Shown here one piece after another: positions 1 through 8,776 of a DNA stretch of 64,000 nt. The stretch spans positions 1 through 64,000 of the forward strand of contig CANSYK010000012.1 in assembly GCA_947651225.1 (NCBI GenBank). Direction: 5' to 3'. Made by a program: the position numbers and the translations under genes. Source of the DNA: an uncultured bacterium (lineage in GTDB: Bacteria > Bacillota > Clostridia > Lachnospirales > Lachnospiraceae). Under the pieces are notes generated by a model. It saw only the letters and a program-made list of their open reading frames with translations, searched no databases and was not told the origin of the DNA. Within the stretch, counting starts at the first letter, position 1. The number at the start of each line of letters is the position of its first letter.

Positions 1-48
1 TTTTAATGCTTCTTCATCCTGCCATTTTTTCACTTCTTTTGCTTCCAT
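1..48 (-). CDS. Partial gene, probable transposase N-terminus
   Basis: Only the first 16 residues are inside the window (MEAKEVKKWQDEEALK), so the product cannot be read directly. AGGAGG lies at 58-63. The ATG at 46-48 is 9 bases from it and is preferred over the ATG at 52-54, which is only 3 bases away. The gene follows a DUF6431 gene on the same strand. In Clostridia such genes commonly precede a DDE-type transposase/integrase gene, so a transposase is the best guess from context. The short charged sequence is compatible with this but proves nothing. Confidence 0.4.
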   Translation of the reverse strand, partial: MEAKEVKKWQDEEALK

Positions 49-120
49 CTTCATGAGCCTCCTTTCAAAAAGGAGTATATACCCGTTAAAAATTGACAGC
101 GAACAAAAGTAGGTGCATCT

Positions 121-660
121 TTACGCAGGTCCCGGATACGGCTCTATACGACCCCCGGAATTATATATAGCCCTCACTGCCGCCTTAAGCCAGCCAGGGC
201 TTATCCGTTCCTTTAGTTTTTCCAGTAAAGGTTCCCTGGATTCCAGGAACTTCCCATCTAAACCCAGGAAGCGGTGCGCCGCCTGTCGGATCTGTCCCTC
301 CATGTTCTTTTCATTCATTTGTGACCACCATCTCCAATGCTTCATCGTCCCGCTACAGGGGTAATCCTCGGTTTCAATATCCTCTTCGCCGACCACACCG
401 TCCACAACATCCTCGATCAGCCCTGCGTCATAATGCTTGTAGGGGCACATACAGCCAGGCAGTTCATTATGGAGCCTCCTGCATCTGTCATTGCTGCATT
501 TCAACCGCCGGATCAGGCACCATTCCTTCCCTCCTCCCGCAGTCTTATGCATGCGTCGTCTGCTGTCCCTGTACTTAAGGGGACTTCCACAGCATGGGCA
601 GACGCTTTCTTCTTTACTGGTTATTAAATATATCCTCATCCTCCTTGTATTCCACTTCAT
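121..660 (-). CDS. DUF6431-type cysteine-rich protein, insertion-sequence accessory gene
   Basis: The 179-residue protein has an N-terminal zinc-ribbon-like region (CPCC near residue 21, then C-x4-C in KCSNDRC, and a further CMC). A basic, Trp-rich C-terminal half follows. This matches DUF6431 proteins, which are known next to DDE transposases in Clostridia; they may help the transposase bind DNA, but no activity is established. The partial gene downstream on the same strand fits that pairing. The start is uncertain: the ATG at 658-660 has no clear ribosome site, while a perfect AAGGAGG directly abuts the ATG at 637-639. Family membership comes from recognition of the cysteine pattern and context. 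Confidence 0.6.
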   Translation of the reverse strand: MKWNTRRMRIYLITSKEESVCPCCGSPLKYRDSRRRMHKTAGGGKEWCLIRRLKCSNDRCRRLHNELPGCMCPYKHYDAGLIEDVVDGVVGEEDIETEDYPCSGTMKHWRWWSQMNEKNMEGQIRQAAHRFLGLDGKFLESREPLLEKLKERISPGWLKAAVRAIYNSGGRIEPYPGPA

Positions 661-789
661 ACTTTGATATAATAACCATGTTTTTAGTAATGGTTTCAGG
701 ACTCAGTTCTCTGCAAAAGATTAGTGTCCTGGAACCTTTTCCTTTCTCTATTCTCATGTCATTATATCGGTTAATTCTATGACAGGCAA

Positions 790-912
790 TCAGAGCAATT
801 TTAAGCCAAAAAAATGGGCAGCAACACTAATTTCCGCATCCCTGTATTCCTCCGGCAGGTATCGTAAAAAGTTCTCCTTTACAACTGCCTTAAATACCTC
901 ATAATCCATCAT
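790..912 (-). pseudogene. DUF5688-like N-terminal remnant
   Basis: A 40-residue frame starts at the ATG at 910-912, 8 bases after GAGGA. It begins MMDYEVFKAVVKENF and contains YLPEEYRDAEISV, the typical opening of DUF5688 proteins carried by Lachnospiraceae mobile elements. Family members are several hundred residues long, but here the frame runs into a stop after AAHFFGLKLL. The remaining minus-strand sequence down to the DUF6431 gene carries no recognisable family core. I read this as a gene truncated by an insertion or deletion. The short peptide may still be made, since start and ribosome site are intact. Confidence 0.45.
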
Positions 913-930
913 TATAAAATTCCTCATTTC

Positions 931-1221
931 TGCGCTGCCTTTTGCGCATGAAGCAACTTTGTGTCAGGCAGTGCGCAGACACAAAGTGCCATGTGAAAAA
1001 TTTATTTTTCACATTTACCTCCTGCTAAATAAAACAGGAGAGAAACCAGTATGGCCTCTCTCCCAAATCTCATATAAAATTACGGTAATGCATAATCGTT
1101 GAATTTCTTAGACATGGTTCTTCCATCTGTTTTGCGAACTCTTTTTCGCATTATGCAAGTTTGTCTTTGGCAGACTTGCAATGGCCCGCCTTTGGCGGGA
1201 CTATTTCATGCTTTATGAAAT
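931..1221. repeat. Array of about seven consecutive short hairpins
   Basis: This gene-free stretch is almost wholly made of perfect or near-perfect stem-loops: 931-935/944-948 (TGCGC/GCGCA); 956-965/978-987 (ACTTTGTGTC and its complement); 992-1001/1004-1013 (TGTGAAAAAT and its complement); 1019-1024/1035-1040 (CTCCTG/CAGGAG); 1133-1138/1145-1150 (TGCGAA/TTCGCA); 1154-1164/1170-1180 (two G-T wobbles); 1185-1190/1194-1199 (CCCGCC/GGCGGG); 1203-1209/1215-1221 (ATTTCAT/ATGAAAT). Single hairpins of this kind can be terminators, but eight in 290 bases without long T-runs is unusual. It lies just downstream of the adhesin stop codon. Function unknown. Confidence 0.7.
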
Positions 1222-1236
1222 CCTTTACGCACTTTT

Positions 1237-4200
1237 CTAAGAACGAATTTTCATTCTTTTTCGCCTCCTGCCATATACCACACCGCCGGCAATGCACGCA
1301 CCTCCCAGAGCGATAAACATCCACGGATGGTAATTCCCGCCCGTCTGCGGCAGTTTCGGCTTTTCCGGCTTATTCTTCAGCTTCAGTGTATAAACCACCG
1401 TCTCCGTCGCACTGTCATCATACTGTAACAGAACCTCATGCGGGGTGCCGTCAAGGATATAGCCGTCTGCCGCCTTTGTTTCCACGATATAATACGGTAT
1501 ATCCTCCCCAAAGCTGCCGTCTTTGTTGTAAGTACAGATGTCAAGCAGCCCTGTTTCCGCATAGCCTGTTTTGTCTGTTACCAGCGTTTCCAGCTTTTTC
1601 CCCTTTTTATCCCGGAGCTCAAACGTGACGCCCTTTAACGGCTTTTTTGTCTTGCTGCAGAATTTGTAAAGGGCAATCTTTCCCTTTACCCTTTCATCGG
1701 TCATGGCAACCTTTTGTATTTCTCCGGTTTCCTCCACTGTAAATTCCACTTCATTTGCAATCAGGTAGCCGTATGGCGCCGCCGTCTCCCTCAACATGTA
1801 CTTTCCTGCCGGGACTGCCTCCAGCCGGTACGGTTTCCCATCCGTTTTCCATGAGGCATATACCTCCCCGTCGGAATCAATGATTTCCAGCGTTGCCCCC
1901 GGCAGCTCTTTCCCTGTCGTAATATCCGTTTTTGACACCTCCACAATAATCGGCGTGTCCTTCATCTCCAATTCCTTTGCCACGGTTGGCGTGGCAGCCA
2001 TTTCCTGCGTATAGGAGAAATCCACGTCATACACCGTTTCGTCTAACAGATACCCCGCCGGGGACTCCACCTCTTTCACATAATAAAGCCCAAGCGGCAG
2101 GTCTGCCTCAAATTTCGCCTTGCCATTTTCATCCGTCACAGCCATATCCACCAAATCATCCGCTTTTACAAGGACCTCTCCTGATACGCTTACAATATCT
2201 TCTTTTGTATAAATGCCATAAGTGGCGCCTGCTACCGGGTAAGTGCTTACGCCGTCCGTCTTGATTAACGACAGCTCCGGCTTTACCCTTGCATCGACAA
2301 ACTCTGCCTCCCCATACACCACTTCCGTATGCTCATCTTCATAAAAAAGGCTGACTTCTACAGGTTCCTCACAGATGGCAAATCCGGACGGCGGCTGCAC
2401 CTCCACTACCTGGTATTTCCCAAGCGGCAGGTTATCAATGGCAGCCTCCCCCTTTTCATCCGTAGTAAGCGTTGCAACAACCGCCCCCTTGCCTGCAGGG
2501 ACACCGCCGATCACCTCCAGTGTGCGGTTCCCGGTTTCGTCCGTCTGGTGGTCCGGGGTATAAATATCCTCTGCCGCAATAATATTGAATACTGCCCCGG
2601 CAAGCGGCTGTTCCTCATAACCAAAATCCACGCTCCTGTTTTCATCCGTAATTTCACTGAGAATACGGTCAACAATCGTGTCATATACGACCGAAGCCAA
2701 TACCTCCCCGGACTTATGGATGGAAATGCTGCCCTTGACCGGCTTGTTTTCAATCTCCACCTCAATGACCGGATCGCCGTCTATATCTTCCGAAACTTTC
2801 AGCATCCCGTCCGTGGTAACTTCCAGCGGGTAACTTTCCTCCGTAATGACATAGCCCTCCGGCGCTGTGATTTCCTCCACCGCATAATTCCCGTATTTTA
2901 ACTGCAGCGGTGTGGTGATGGTTCCGGTTTCATCCGTGGTAAACTCACTGATTTTCTTATCCCCCACCTTCTGCACCACATATTCATCCGTATCGGTATT
3001 CTTAATCTTAAACGTGACGCCGGGGATAAGAACCGTATTCCCGTTTTCCGCATCCTTTTTCACAATGCGGATATAGGCTTTGAACGGCCCGTCATTGAAC
3101 ACCCGCCACTGCTGCGGCACCCTGGAATCCTCCGTAACTGTTACGGTAAAATCTTTTGTTTTATATAAATCCTTCGGCACCTTTGTTTCCTTTACCAGAT
3201 AGGTTCCATAAGGCAGCTCTTTGGAAAGTGCGTAACCCTTTTCATCGGTTACAAGCACGTCATGGGTTTTGGCATTCTCCCATCCGTTCTTATCAATATC
3301 CGACTGTAATTTTATGGTAAACTCCGCACCCTTGACATAATCCGTCTCCGTGCTTGCCCCGTCGGTAGACACCTTGATAATCTCAAATGCCTGCTTCTTT
3401 ACCGTCTCCACAACTTTCGTGTTGAGGGAAATATCGTGGTGGACGTCCTGCGCCTCACGGAAGTTGACTGGGTAAATGGTTTCGTCTAACAGATACCCCT
3501 CGCTTGGCTCAATCTCCCTGACATAATAATTTCCAAAGTACAGGTTCCCAAAATTGAACTCCGCCTGCTCCCCTGTCTTTACCGTGGCAAGCAGGGCATC
3601 CTTCTCCGCCGGCACGCCCGTTGACACAAAATCCGTCCCCTGCGAACTGGTAATGTTGTCATCCCCCACATAGGTTACGGTTCCCCTGCCGTCCGGGTAG
3701 ACAATGGTTTCCGCCGCATACAGCCCGTAAGTGGCACCGGACAGTTTGGCATCCCCCTGCGGCTCTGCCCCGATTTCCTTATCCTCTTTTTTTGCTGCCA
3801 CATCACAGCGGATCGGTGTGTTTTCGGCACTCAAATCAGAAATCTCCCCATAATCCGGTATTGCCTCCCACACTGTTCCATCGTCACGGTAGCCGTCCAG
3901 AATGACAACCTCTTTCACATAGTATTTATCCTGCATTTTCACAAACTTTTCAGAGGCGGCAACATCCAGGTCCTCATCATAGTAGAAAATCGGCACTTCT
4001 GTCTTTCCGTCGCCCTCAACAGAAACACGATGCGTACAGCCGGCATCCGTAAACACGGCAAATCCGGCGCCTTTCACGAAATTCCCAGATTCCGAATCTG
4101 TCTTTTTTACCATGACCCCCACCGTATCCGGAATCTCAACTACTTCCATCCTTTTTCCCTGCTGTGTCACTTTCCCGCTGCTGTCATAGAGAGTAAAGTA

Positions 4201-6045
4201 TTCCAGCCCCACCGAGTAAACCGTTTCATCACGCTAATACCCTTGTGCCTCTTTAACTTCCTTCAGATAATAGGTGTTTTGTGTCAGCGTTTCCTTTCCT
4301 GTATGCGACAAACCATTATTATCCGTCCTGTCAAGTTTGCATAGCAGGTCAGTACACTCCGCATCCTCATATAAATAATAGGTCGCACCTGACACCGGCC
4401 TTCCGTCATACACATTTGTCTTGTGCAGTTCAAACCGGCCCTCCTTAAATTTGGAGGTCACTTTTACACTGGCGGTCACAGTTCCCGGCTCAAACTCCTC
4501 CAGAAAAGTAATCTTCTGTTGCGACACTGCCGTTGGCGTCCACTTCCTCCCGCCGTTCTCCTTTGACTTTGCAGTTGCCGTCAGCTTGATGGTGCTGTCT
4601 GCTGCAACAATCTTTTCCATCGCCTCCTGATTGCAGTACAGGTAAAAGTTGGAGAACGGCTTGTCCGCATCCGTCCGTGCCACACAGATGTCATATTTCT
4701 TCAAATCGGAATCATCCTCAATGTCACTGGCATCCGTTTTTAACTCGCCTACGGTCAGCCCGCCCGGCTGCCCTGTGATTTTATAGGTTACATTGGTAAT
4801 CGTCCCCGTCTTTGTGCGGACAAATTTTTCTTTGGAACGGAACAGCCCGTCCCCCATGTCCTGCCACTCTGTCTTTTTTGGTGAAATCTTATAAGTGATG
4901 GACTTTGTAATCCCGGTTGCCGCATCATATTTGTCCTCATCATAATTTTTCGCATCCGCTACCATTGCCGCTATTTTGCTGTAAATACTGCTGCCGTTAT
5001 TATAGTAGTTTAGCTTTACTTCCCCGTTCAGCACATGGATTGACGCACCAGTAATGAAGTAATCCGCTGACGCAGAACCCGCAGAATACTTGCTGTTATG
5101 GTAGGTACCGTTCAGTGTCCTTGCACCGTTCACCATGCAGAACGTAATCTCCGGCTTGATGCTGCTCTTGCCGGCAGAAGTGGAAACATCCCCGCTTGTT
5201 GTGTTTTTATTCAGGTTCAGGCAGTAAACCAAATGGTTGTGGTATTTGCCTGATTCCGAGATATACTTAATCCCCATGCTGTGGCCGCAGTATTTGGCAT
5301 AGCCGCTGCACGACACCTTCATGCTGTCCGAAGATTTTGCCGCTGCCTTTAACACCGGGGCAGACGCCATCTGAATCACCATGGTCTCCCCTTCGCCAAG
5401 AGCCTCCAGCTCCCCTTCTGACAATAAAGCCTGGCTGCCAGCCTCTCCTGGCGAAGTTTCTTCCTGTTCTTCCCCATCCGATGGGGTAACCTGCCTTTCC
5501 CCCTCTCCGTTACCATCATCATCTTCCCCTTCCCCTGTTTCCTGCTTTCCGTTCCCGGATTCCCGGCTTTCCTCCACCGCCGTCTCTGGTTCACGCACGG
5601 AAATGGTCCGACAGATAAGATAAGGATTTTTGCCGCTTGCCGGCTCTGCCTTGTAATAGGTACTGTAATCCCCCGGCTTATTCCCATCAAAGGAGCCTTT
5701 TTCTACATAGTAACTGACCCTGACAGCCTTTTCATCATAGGAAAGCCCGTCAAAAGACTTCTCCACGTCAAAGCCATAGCCGGCAGCCACGATAATGTCC
5801 TCTGCCGTTACAATCTCTGCCAGTTCCAAATCCGGCCTATCTGTTTCATTATAAAGTAGCGGCTCCTGTTCCTCCTCTGCTGAACTACTGCCGACTGCCG
5901 CCTCCGCATGTCCGCCTCTGCTGCTGTCTCCCGCCGCAGCAAATCCGGTTGCATTGGCATAAACGGCAGTGGGAAGGACAGCCCCCATCATCAGGACAAG
6001 AGCCATCGCCAGAGCCGTTGCCCTTTTCAATCTCTTTTTTGTCAT
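1237..6045 (-). pseudogene. Sortase-anchored SpaA/Cna-B adhesin gene interrupted by one in-frame TAG
   Basis: One reading frame of 1603 codons, broken only by TAG at 4234-4236. The chosen ATG (6043-6045) follows GGAGG by 6 bases and opens a signal peptide (MTKKRLKRATALAMALVLMM...). Next come an acidic low-complexity linker and a Cys-containing domain (CSGYAKYCG...VYCLN) that resembles the thioester/TQXA-type domains of surface adhesins. At least nine SpaA/Cna-B-like repeats follow, each ending in an E-box such as EITAPEGY, EVESPAGY or ETAAPYGY. The C-terminus is LPQTGG, a membrane segment and RRRKR, the classical sortase A wall anchor. Upstream of the TAG the product would be a secreted 603-residue stub without an anchor. 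The role, if read through, is adhesion or a stalk on the cell surface. Such genes are typical cargo of integrative elements. Confidence 0.85.
4234..4236 (-). other. In-frame amber codon replacing a conserved Leu
   Basis: The frame reads KEAQGY-TAG-RDETVYSV. Sister repeats of the same protein read SEGYLLDETIYPV and PAGYLLDETVYDV, so TAG stands exactly where Leu is expected. TTG to TAG is a single base change. The frame is open on both sides with no shift, so this is one nonsense mutation (or sequencing error) and not general decay. Confidence 0.85.
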
Positions 6046-6133
6046 ATACATCCTCCATTCATACATAGTAATCTGTTCCCTGCGGATATTCCCTGCCGGC
6101 ACAGACACCGGGCATCCCCCGGCATTTGTGCAG

Positions 6134-6166
6134 AAAAAAGACACGCCATATTTCAGCGTGCCTTTT
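6134..6166 (-). terminator. Rho-independent terminator after the parM-parR unit
   Basis: An 11-base stem (6156-6166 with 6136-6146, one G-T wobble) closes a 9-base loop and is followed on the minus strand by TCTTTTTT. It lies between the small ORFs downstream of parR and the adhesin start at 6045, so it separates the two units or acts as a leader attenuator for the adhesin. Confidence 0.75.
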
Positions 6167-6202
6167 CAACCCATAAAGCCGATCCACAAACCTGGCTTTC
6201 CC

Positions 6203-6256
6203 TTATTCCATTGCCATCCTGCCACGGATAAAGACAGAACATTTATTCCTTTTCAT
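6203..6256 (-). CDS. Possible 17-residue peptide
   Basis: The ATG at 6254-6256 follows AGGGGG by 5 bases and encodes MKRNKCSVFIRGRMAME before TAA. It starts 9 bases after the stop of the 58-residue membrane protein gene, in operon-like spacing, and ends before the terminator. It is too short for homology judgement and could be chance. Confidence 0.25.
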   Translation of the reverse strand: MKRNKCSVFIRGRMAME

Positions 6257-6265
6257 AAACGCCCC

Positions 6266-6442
6266 CTAACATCTTCCTGCATGAAACATAAGCAGCATTA
6301 TTTTCAATACATTCCCGGCCAAAAGCAGGGCAATCTCCAATACTGCCAGCGCCAGTTTCAAAATGTGTACCAAAACCCATGCTGTGCCTTTTAACATCCA
6401 CCCCATAAAGTGGGCAATTCCCCTGATTCCCTGCTTTACCAT
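6266..6442 (-). CDS. Small hydrophobic membrane protein, 58 residues
   Basis: The ATG at 6440-6442 follows a perfect AGGAGG (6450-6455) by 7 bases and starts 11 bases after the ParR-like stop. The product begins MVKQGIRGIAHFMGWMLKG and continues with a strongly hydrophobic, Leu/Ala/Val-rich helix region from about residue 20 to 53, so one long or two short membrane segments are likely. A longer frame that overlaps it (6243-6464) has no ribosome site and a composition unlike a protein, so this one is preferred. I do not recognise a family. Small membrane proteins of this sort are common in conjugative-element operons, but no function can be assigned. Confidence 0.55.
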   Translation of the reverse strand: MVKQGIRGIAHFMGWMLKGTAWVLVHILKLALAVLEIALLLAGNVLKIMLLMFHAGRC

Positions 6443-6453
6443 ACCAGTTCCTC

Positions 6454-6882
6454 CTAACTCTCACTCCAGCCTATTATCTTATCCATAATGTCCGGCATCC
6501 CGTTAAGGTCTGCCACTCCATCTTCCTCCATATCCTCTGTTTCTGGTTCCCCAACTGGGGCAGATACCACAACCGGCTGCCCTGTTATACCGCCGGTAAC
6601 AAAGAAACGGAGAAGTTCCTGCATCATTTCTTCCCGAAACTCCTGCTTAAACTGTAACAGTCTCTGCTCCAGAAACTGTACCGTGACTGCTCCATCCCCG
6701 CCGGTATCACTCCCGCTTTCCAGTGCATTATAGTACATTTCCAGTGCATCCATAATAATCTGGTTTTTTGCTTTCCCACCATTGAGACGCCTGTCCTCAA
6801 ATTTTTCCAGCATTTTTACATGCTGTGTTTTTTTCATTGAGAACCGCACCGGGAACCCCCGGAATAAATCACCACTTGCCAC
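6454..6882 (-). CDS. ParR-like partner of the actin-type segregation protein
   Basis: The 142-residue product starts at GTG (6880-6882), 6 bases after a GGGGG run and 10 bases after the parM-like stop, so the two are translationally close. Its N-terminal half is basic (VRFSMKKTQHVKMLEKFEDRR, then a KNQIIMDALEMYYN helix), as expected of a ribbon-helix-helix DNA-binding fold: a short strand followed by two helices. The C-terminal half is acidic and helical with a low-complexity tail. ParR proteins bind centromere repeats and cap ParM filaments with an acidic tail. Gene order parM-parR and the size fit. No sequence signature is decisive, so the name rests on context and architecture. Confidence 0.6.
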   Translation of the reverse strand: MASGDLFRGFPVRFSMKKTQHVKMLEKFEDRRLNGGKAKNQIIMDALEMYYNALESGSDTGGDGAVTVQFLEQRLLQFKQEFREEMMQELLRFFVTGGITGQPVVVSAPVGEPETEDMEEDGVADLNGMPDIMDKIIGWSES

Positions 6883-6892
6883 TGTAATCCCC

Positions 6893-7819
6893 CTATCCAA
6901 TCTTACGTTTCTGTGCCTGTGCCACATAGGCATTCCCCAGCATCTCATATCCCTTTGCGTTTGCTTTCACATCCTCAATATACTGGATATTCTTCTGCCC
7001 AAAGTTACCAAAGCGTTTCATCACCCCGGCGCCTCCGCCCACAAAGATAATCTGCGTCAGGTCCATGTTATAGCCAAGCTCCCGGATGTTGTGGTAAATC
7101 TGCTGGCAGTAACCACGAATTTCCTTAATGATAATTTCCTGGTACTTCTCCGGCAGGTCCCCACCGCCGTTTACCATGACTTTCTGAATATCATACTCGT
7201 CCACCTCTGCATTTAGCTGTCTGACACACTCCTTGTTAATCTGCTGTATGCAGGTGATGATCCCATGCGGCTGTGTCACGCACACCGATTCACCCGGCAG
7301 ATGGTTAATAATAGGCATAATATCCACCGTCCATGAGCCAATATCCACCACAAGCTGCTTTTCCGGGAATTTATCAATCCGGTTAATGACCGCTGCATAA
7401 CACTGAGGGTAGACGCACACATTTTCAATAAAAATATGGTACTTCTCTTTCTCAAAGGTAAAGACAACTTCCTTTTTCTTTGACAGGTAAGAAACAAAAT
7501 CTTTCTTCTCGTCCCCAAACCTTGTCAGCGGAAGCCCTACCGCCAACAGCACATGGGCTGTTTTCTTTCCCCTGATTTTCAGTTCTTTTGCCACCGCTGC
7601 CAGTGTCAGCATGTAGTAATTTTCATCCGTTACCTTTGTGTCCTTTACTTCAAGACGCCTGCTGCCAATCTTGTAATATTTCCCTCCATACTCCAGTAAA
7701 TTCTCTGTAAATGCCGGCTCCGTACTGATTTCCCTGCATCCCGATGTAAATACCTCATGCACCGTTTTCATCCCGGACCAGCCGTGGTCAATCCCGATCA
7801 CTTCTATTTTGTCATCCAT
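6893..7819 (-). CDS. parM: ParM/StbA-like actin-type ATPase
   Basis: The start ATG (7817-7819) lies 9 bases after AAAAGGAGG. The 308-residue protein shows actin-superfamily motifs: phosphate-1 IGIDHGWSGMK at residue 6, phosphate-2 VVDIGSWTVDIM near 165, and the adenosine motif IIFVGGGAGVMKRFG near 258. ParM proteins polymerise into filaments that push plasmid or element copies apart; here the likely cargo is an integrative element or its former plasmid form. Together with the ParR-like gene it forms a type II partition cassette. No centromere repeats are obvious just upstream. Good confidence in the fold, less in the exact role, since actin-like proteins on conjugative elements are diverse. 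Confidence 0.8.
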   Translation of the reverse strand: MDDKIEVIGIDHGWSGMKTVHEVFTSGCREISTEPAFTENLLEYGGKYYKIGSRRLEVKDTKVTDENYYMLTLAAVAKELKIRGKKTAHVLLAVGLPLTRFGDEKKDFVSYLSKKKEVVFTFEKEKYHIFIENVCVYPQCYAAVINRIDKFPEKQLVVDIGSWTVDIMPIINHLPGESVCVTQPHGIITCIQQINKECVRQLNAEVDEYDIQKVMVNGGGDLPEKYQEIIIKEIRGYCQQIYHNIRELGYNMDLTQIIFVGGGAGVMKRFGNFGQKNIQYIEDVKANAKGYEMLGNAYVAQAQKRKIG

Positions 7820-7882
7820 TTTGCATTTCCTCCTTTTCATGCAACCAGCTCCTTCTCTTTATTCAGTTCTGTAACACACCCG

Positions 7883-7969
7883 CTACTTTTCCCCACATTC
7901 TTCCTCAATGAGCATACGGATTTTGCCGATTATCTTTTCCAGTTTCTGCCCTGACAGCCTGTAATCAAG
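7883..7969 (-). other. Short open remnant after the 77-residue protein
   Basis: After the stop of the next gene upstream the same frame runs on, through TAA and TAG, into 28 sense codons (DYRLSGQKLEKIIGK...EEECGEK) before a stop. It has no start codon with a ribosome site. The helical, protein-like composition suggests a broken gene tail and not random sequence. Unrecognised. Confidence 0.25.
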
Positions 7970-7978
7970 CTAATGCCT

Positions 7979-8212
7979 TTACCCAAGATTGTCAACATAA
8001 TAGAGGCTGTGCCCTGGACTATCCTCTATGGCGGCAAATTCTTCAGTTTTTTTGTCATACTGTATGCACACGCCAAAGCATTCACCAGAATAATCACTTC
8101 CATCTATCCTCTTTGCCTCATTCACAAACCTTTCTGGAATCCCGGAAACAGCCGCCCAATAAATACTTTCTGTATCAAAGTCATCAAAATCCTCTAACTC
8201 CTTAAAGGTCAC
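7979..8212 (-). CDS. Acidic hypothetical protein, 77 residues
   Basis: A GTG start (8210-8212) is preferred because AAAGGAGG precedes it by 8 bases; the ATG 21 bases further upstream has the ribosome site inside the gene. The protein begins MTFKELEDFDDFDTESIYW and is rich in Asp, Glu and aromatic residues, with no membrane segment and no Cys cluster. I do not recognise a family. Small acidic proteins near partition genes on mobile elements include anti-restriction and anti-defence proteins that mimic DNA; that is only a thought suggested by charge and location. It sits upstream of parM in the same direction. Confidence 0.5.
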   Translation of the reverse strand: MTFKELEDFDDFDTESIYWAAVSGIPERFVNEAKRIDGSDYSGECFGVCIQYDKKTEEFAAIEDSPGHSLYYVDNLG

Positions 8213-8601
8213 ATCTTGTTCCTCCTTTGCCATAAAAATACAAAAGGACTAAACCGACAGCGAAACACCGTGTTCCAATCAGTCAATTTAGTCCTACCTA
8301 AAAATCAATATTCAGTTATCACTCCTTTTAGGCAATACGAAACCAACATCAAAATGATTTCTTTGACTTCGTATGCAATATGAGGTATTTTGATATATAA
8401 CAGGCCTGCCCTATACCGTCTGCTCCATTTCGTTGCAAAAAATAATAGGACTAAATCATCTGCAACCCCTTGATTTTACTGGGTTTCCTCTGATTTGTCC
8501 CTATTATATCACGCCCATCAACGTATTTGATATTGCATTCCCAGACGATACTATCATAGAATCATTCACCAGCGATAAAAAAGGCTGGGCGAAAATCCAC
8601 T
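8213..8601. other. Gene-free stretch with AGGACTAAA repeats
   Basis: No convincing gene. AGGACTAAA occurs at 8245-8253 and 8447-8455, and its complement TTTAGTCCT at 8287-8295, so a 9-base inverted pair is followed by a third copy. CCTAAAA/TTTTAGG also frames about 8296-8332. An open plus-strand frame from about 8433 runs into the MITE and stops at 8670; its pre-MITE part (FDIAFPDDTIIESF) is protein-like but unrecognised. This may be the end of the integrated element to the left. Confidence 0.35.
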
Positions 8602-8759
8602 TAGGAACTGTAAATAAATTAAAGGAACAAGTTGCAAAGAATGTTTTTCCGAGTGCAAAGAAAAAAACGTAGGCGTAGCGGGCTACGGCGAGGCTTTTTG
8701 ATGCAGCAATCGAAAAAACAGGCAAGCAAGTGTTTCATTTAATTATTTACAGATCCTTA
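8602..8759. repeat. 158-bp MITE-like element (family C)
   Basis: Imperfect terminal inverted repeats: TTAGGAACTGTAAATAA at the left and, read on the other strand, TAAGGATCTGTAAATAA at the right, each followed by a short AATTAAA-type tail. The interior has a CGTAGC-GG-GCTACG hairpin and codes for nothing. Short, non-coding, with terminal repeats, it fits a miniature inverted-repeat transposable element. It lies directly upstream of the C-terminal piece of an Rpn-family gene. The same terminus recurs at the stop codon of the chemoreceptor gene near 41097. Confidence 0.65.
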
Positions 8760-8776
8760 CCAGCCAGAATGAATTA

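Noticed and set aside
4234..4236. Genetic code reassignment of TAG
   Set aside because: Other genes in the window appear to end normally at TAG (for example lgt, cbiB), so a global reassignment is not supported. A local nonsense mutation is simpler.
5376..5690. 104-residue frame within the adhesin gene
   Set aside because: Shadow frame in the low-complexity acidic linker of the adhesin on the same strand.
6243..6464. 73-residue frame overlapping the small membrane gene
   Set aside because: No ribosome site at its start and poor protein composition. The alternative frame has AGGAGG and a clear hydrophobic segment.
8504..8725. 73-residue minus-strand frame across the MITE
   Set aside because: Half of it is MITE sequence and the rest is short. 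No start signal and no recognised family.
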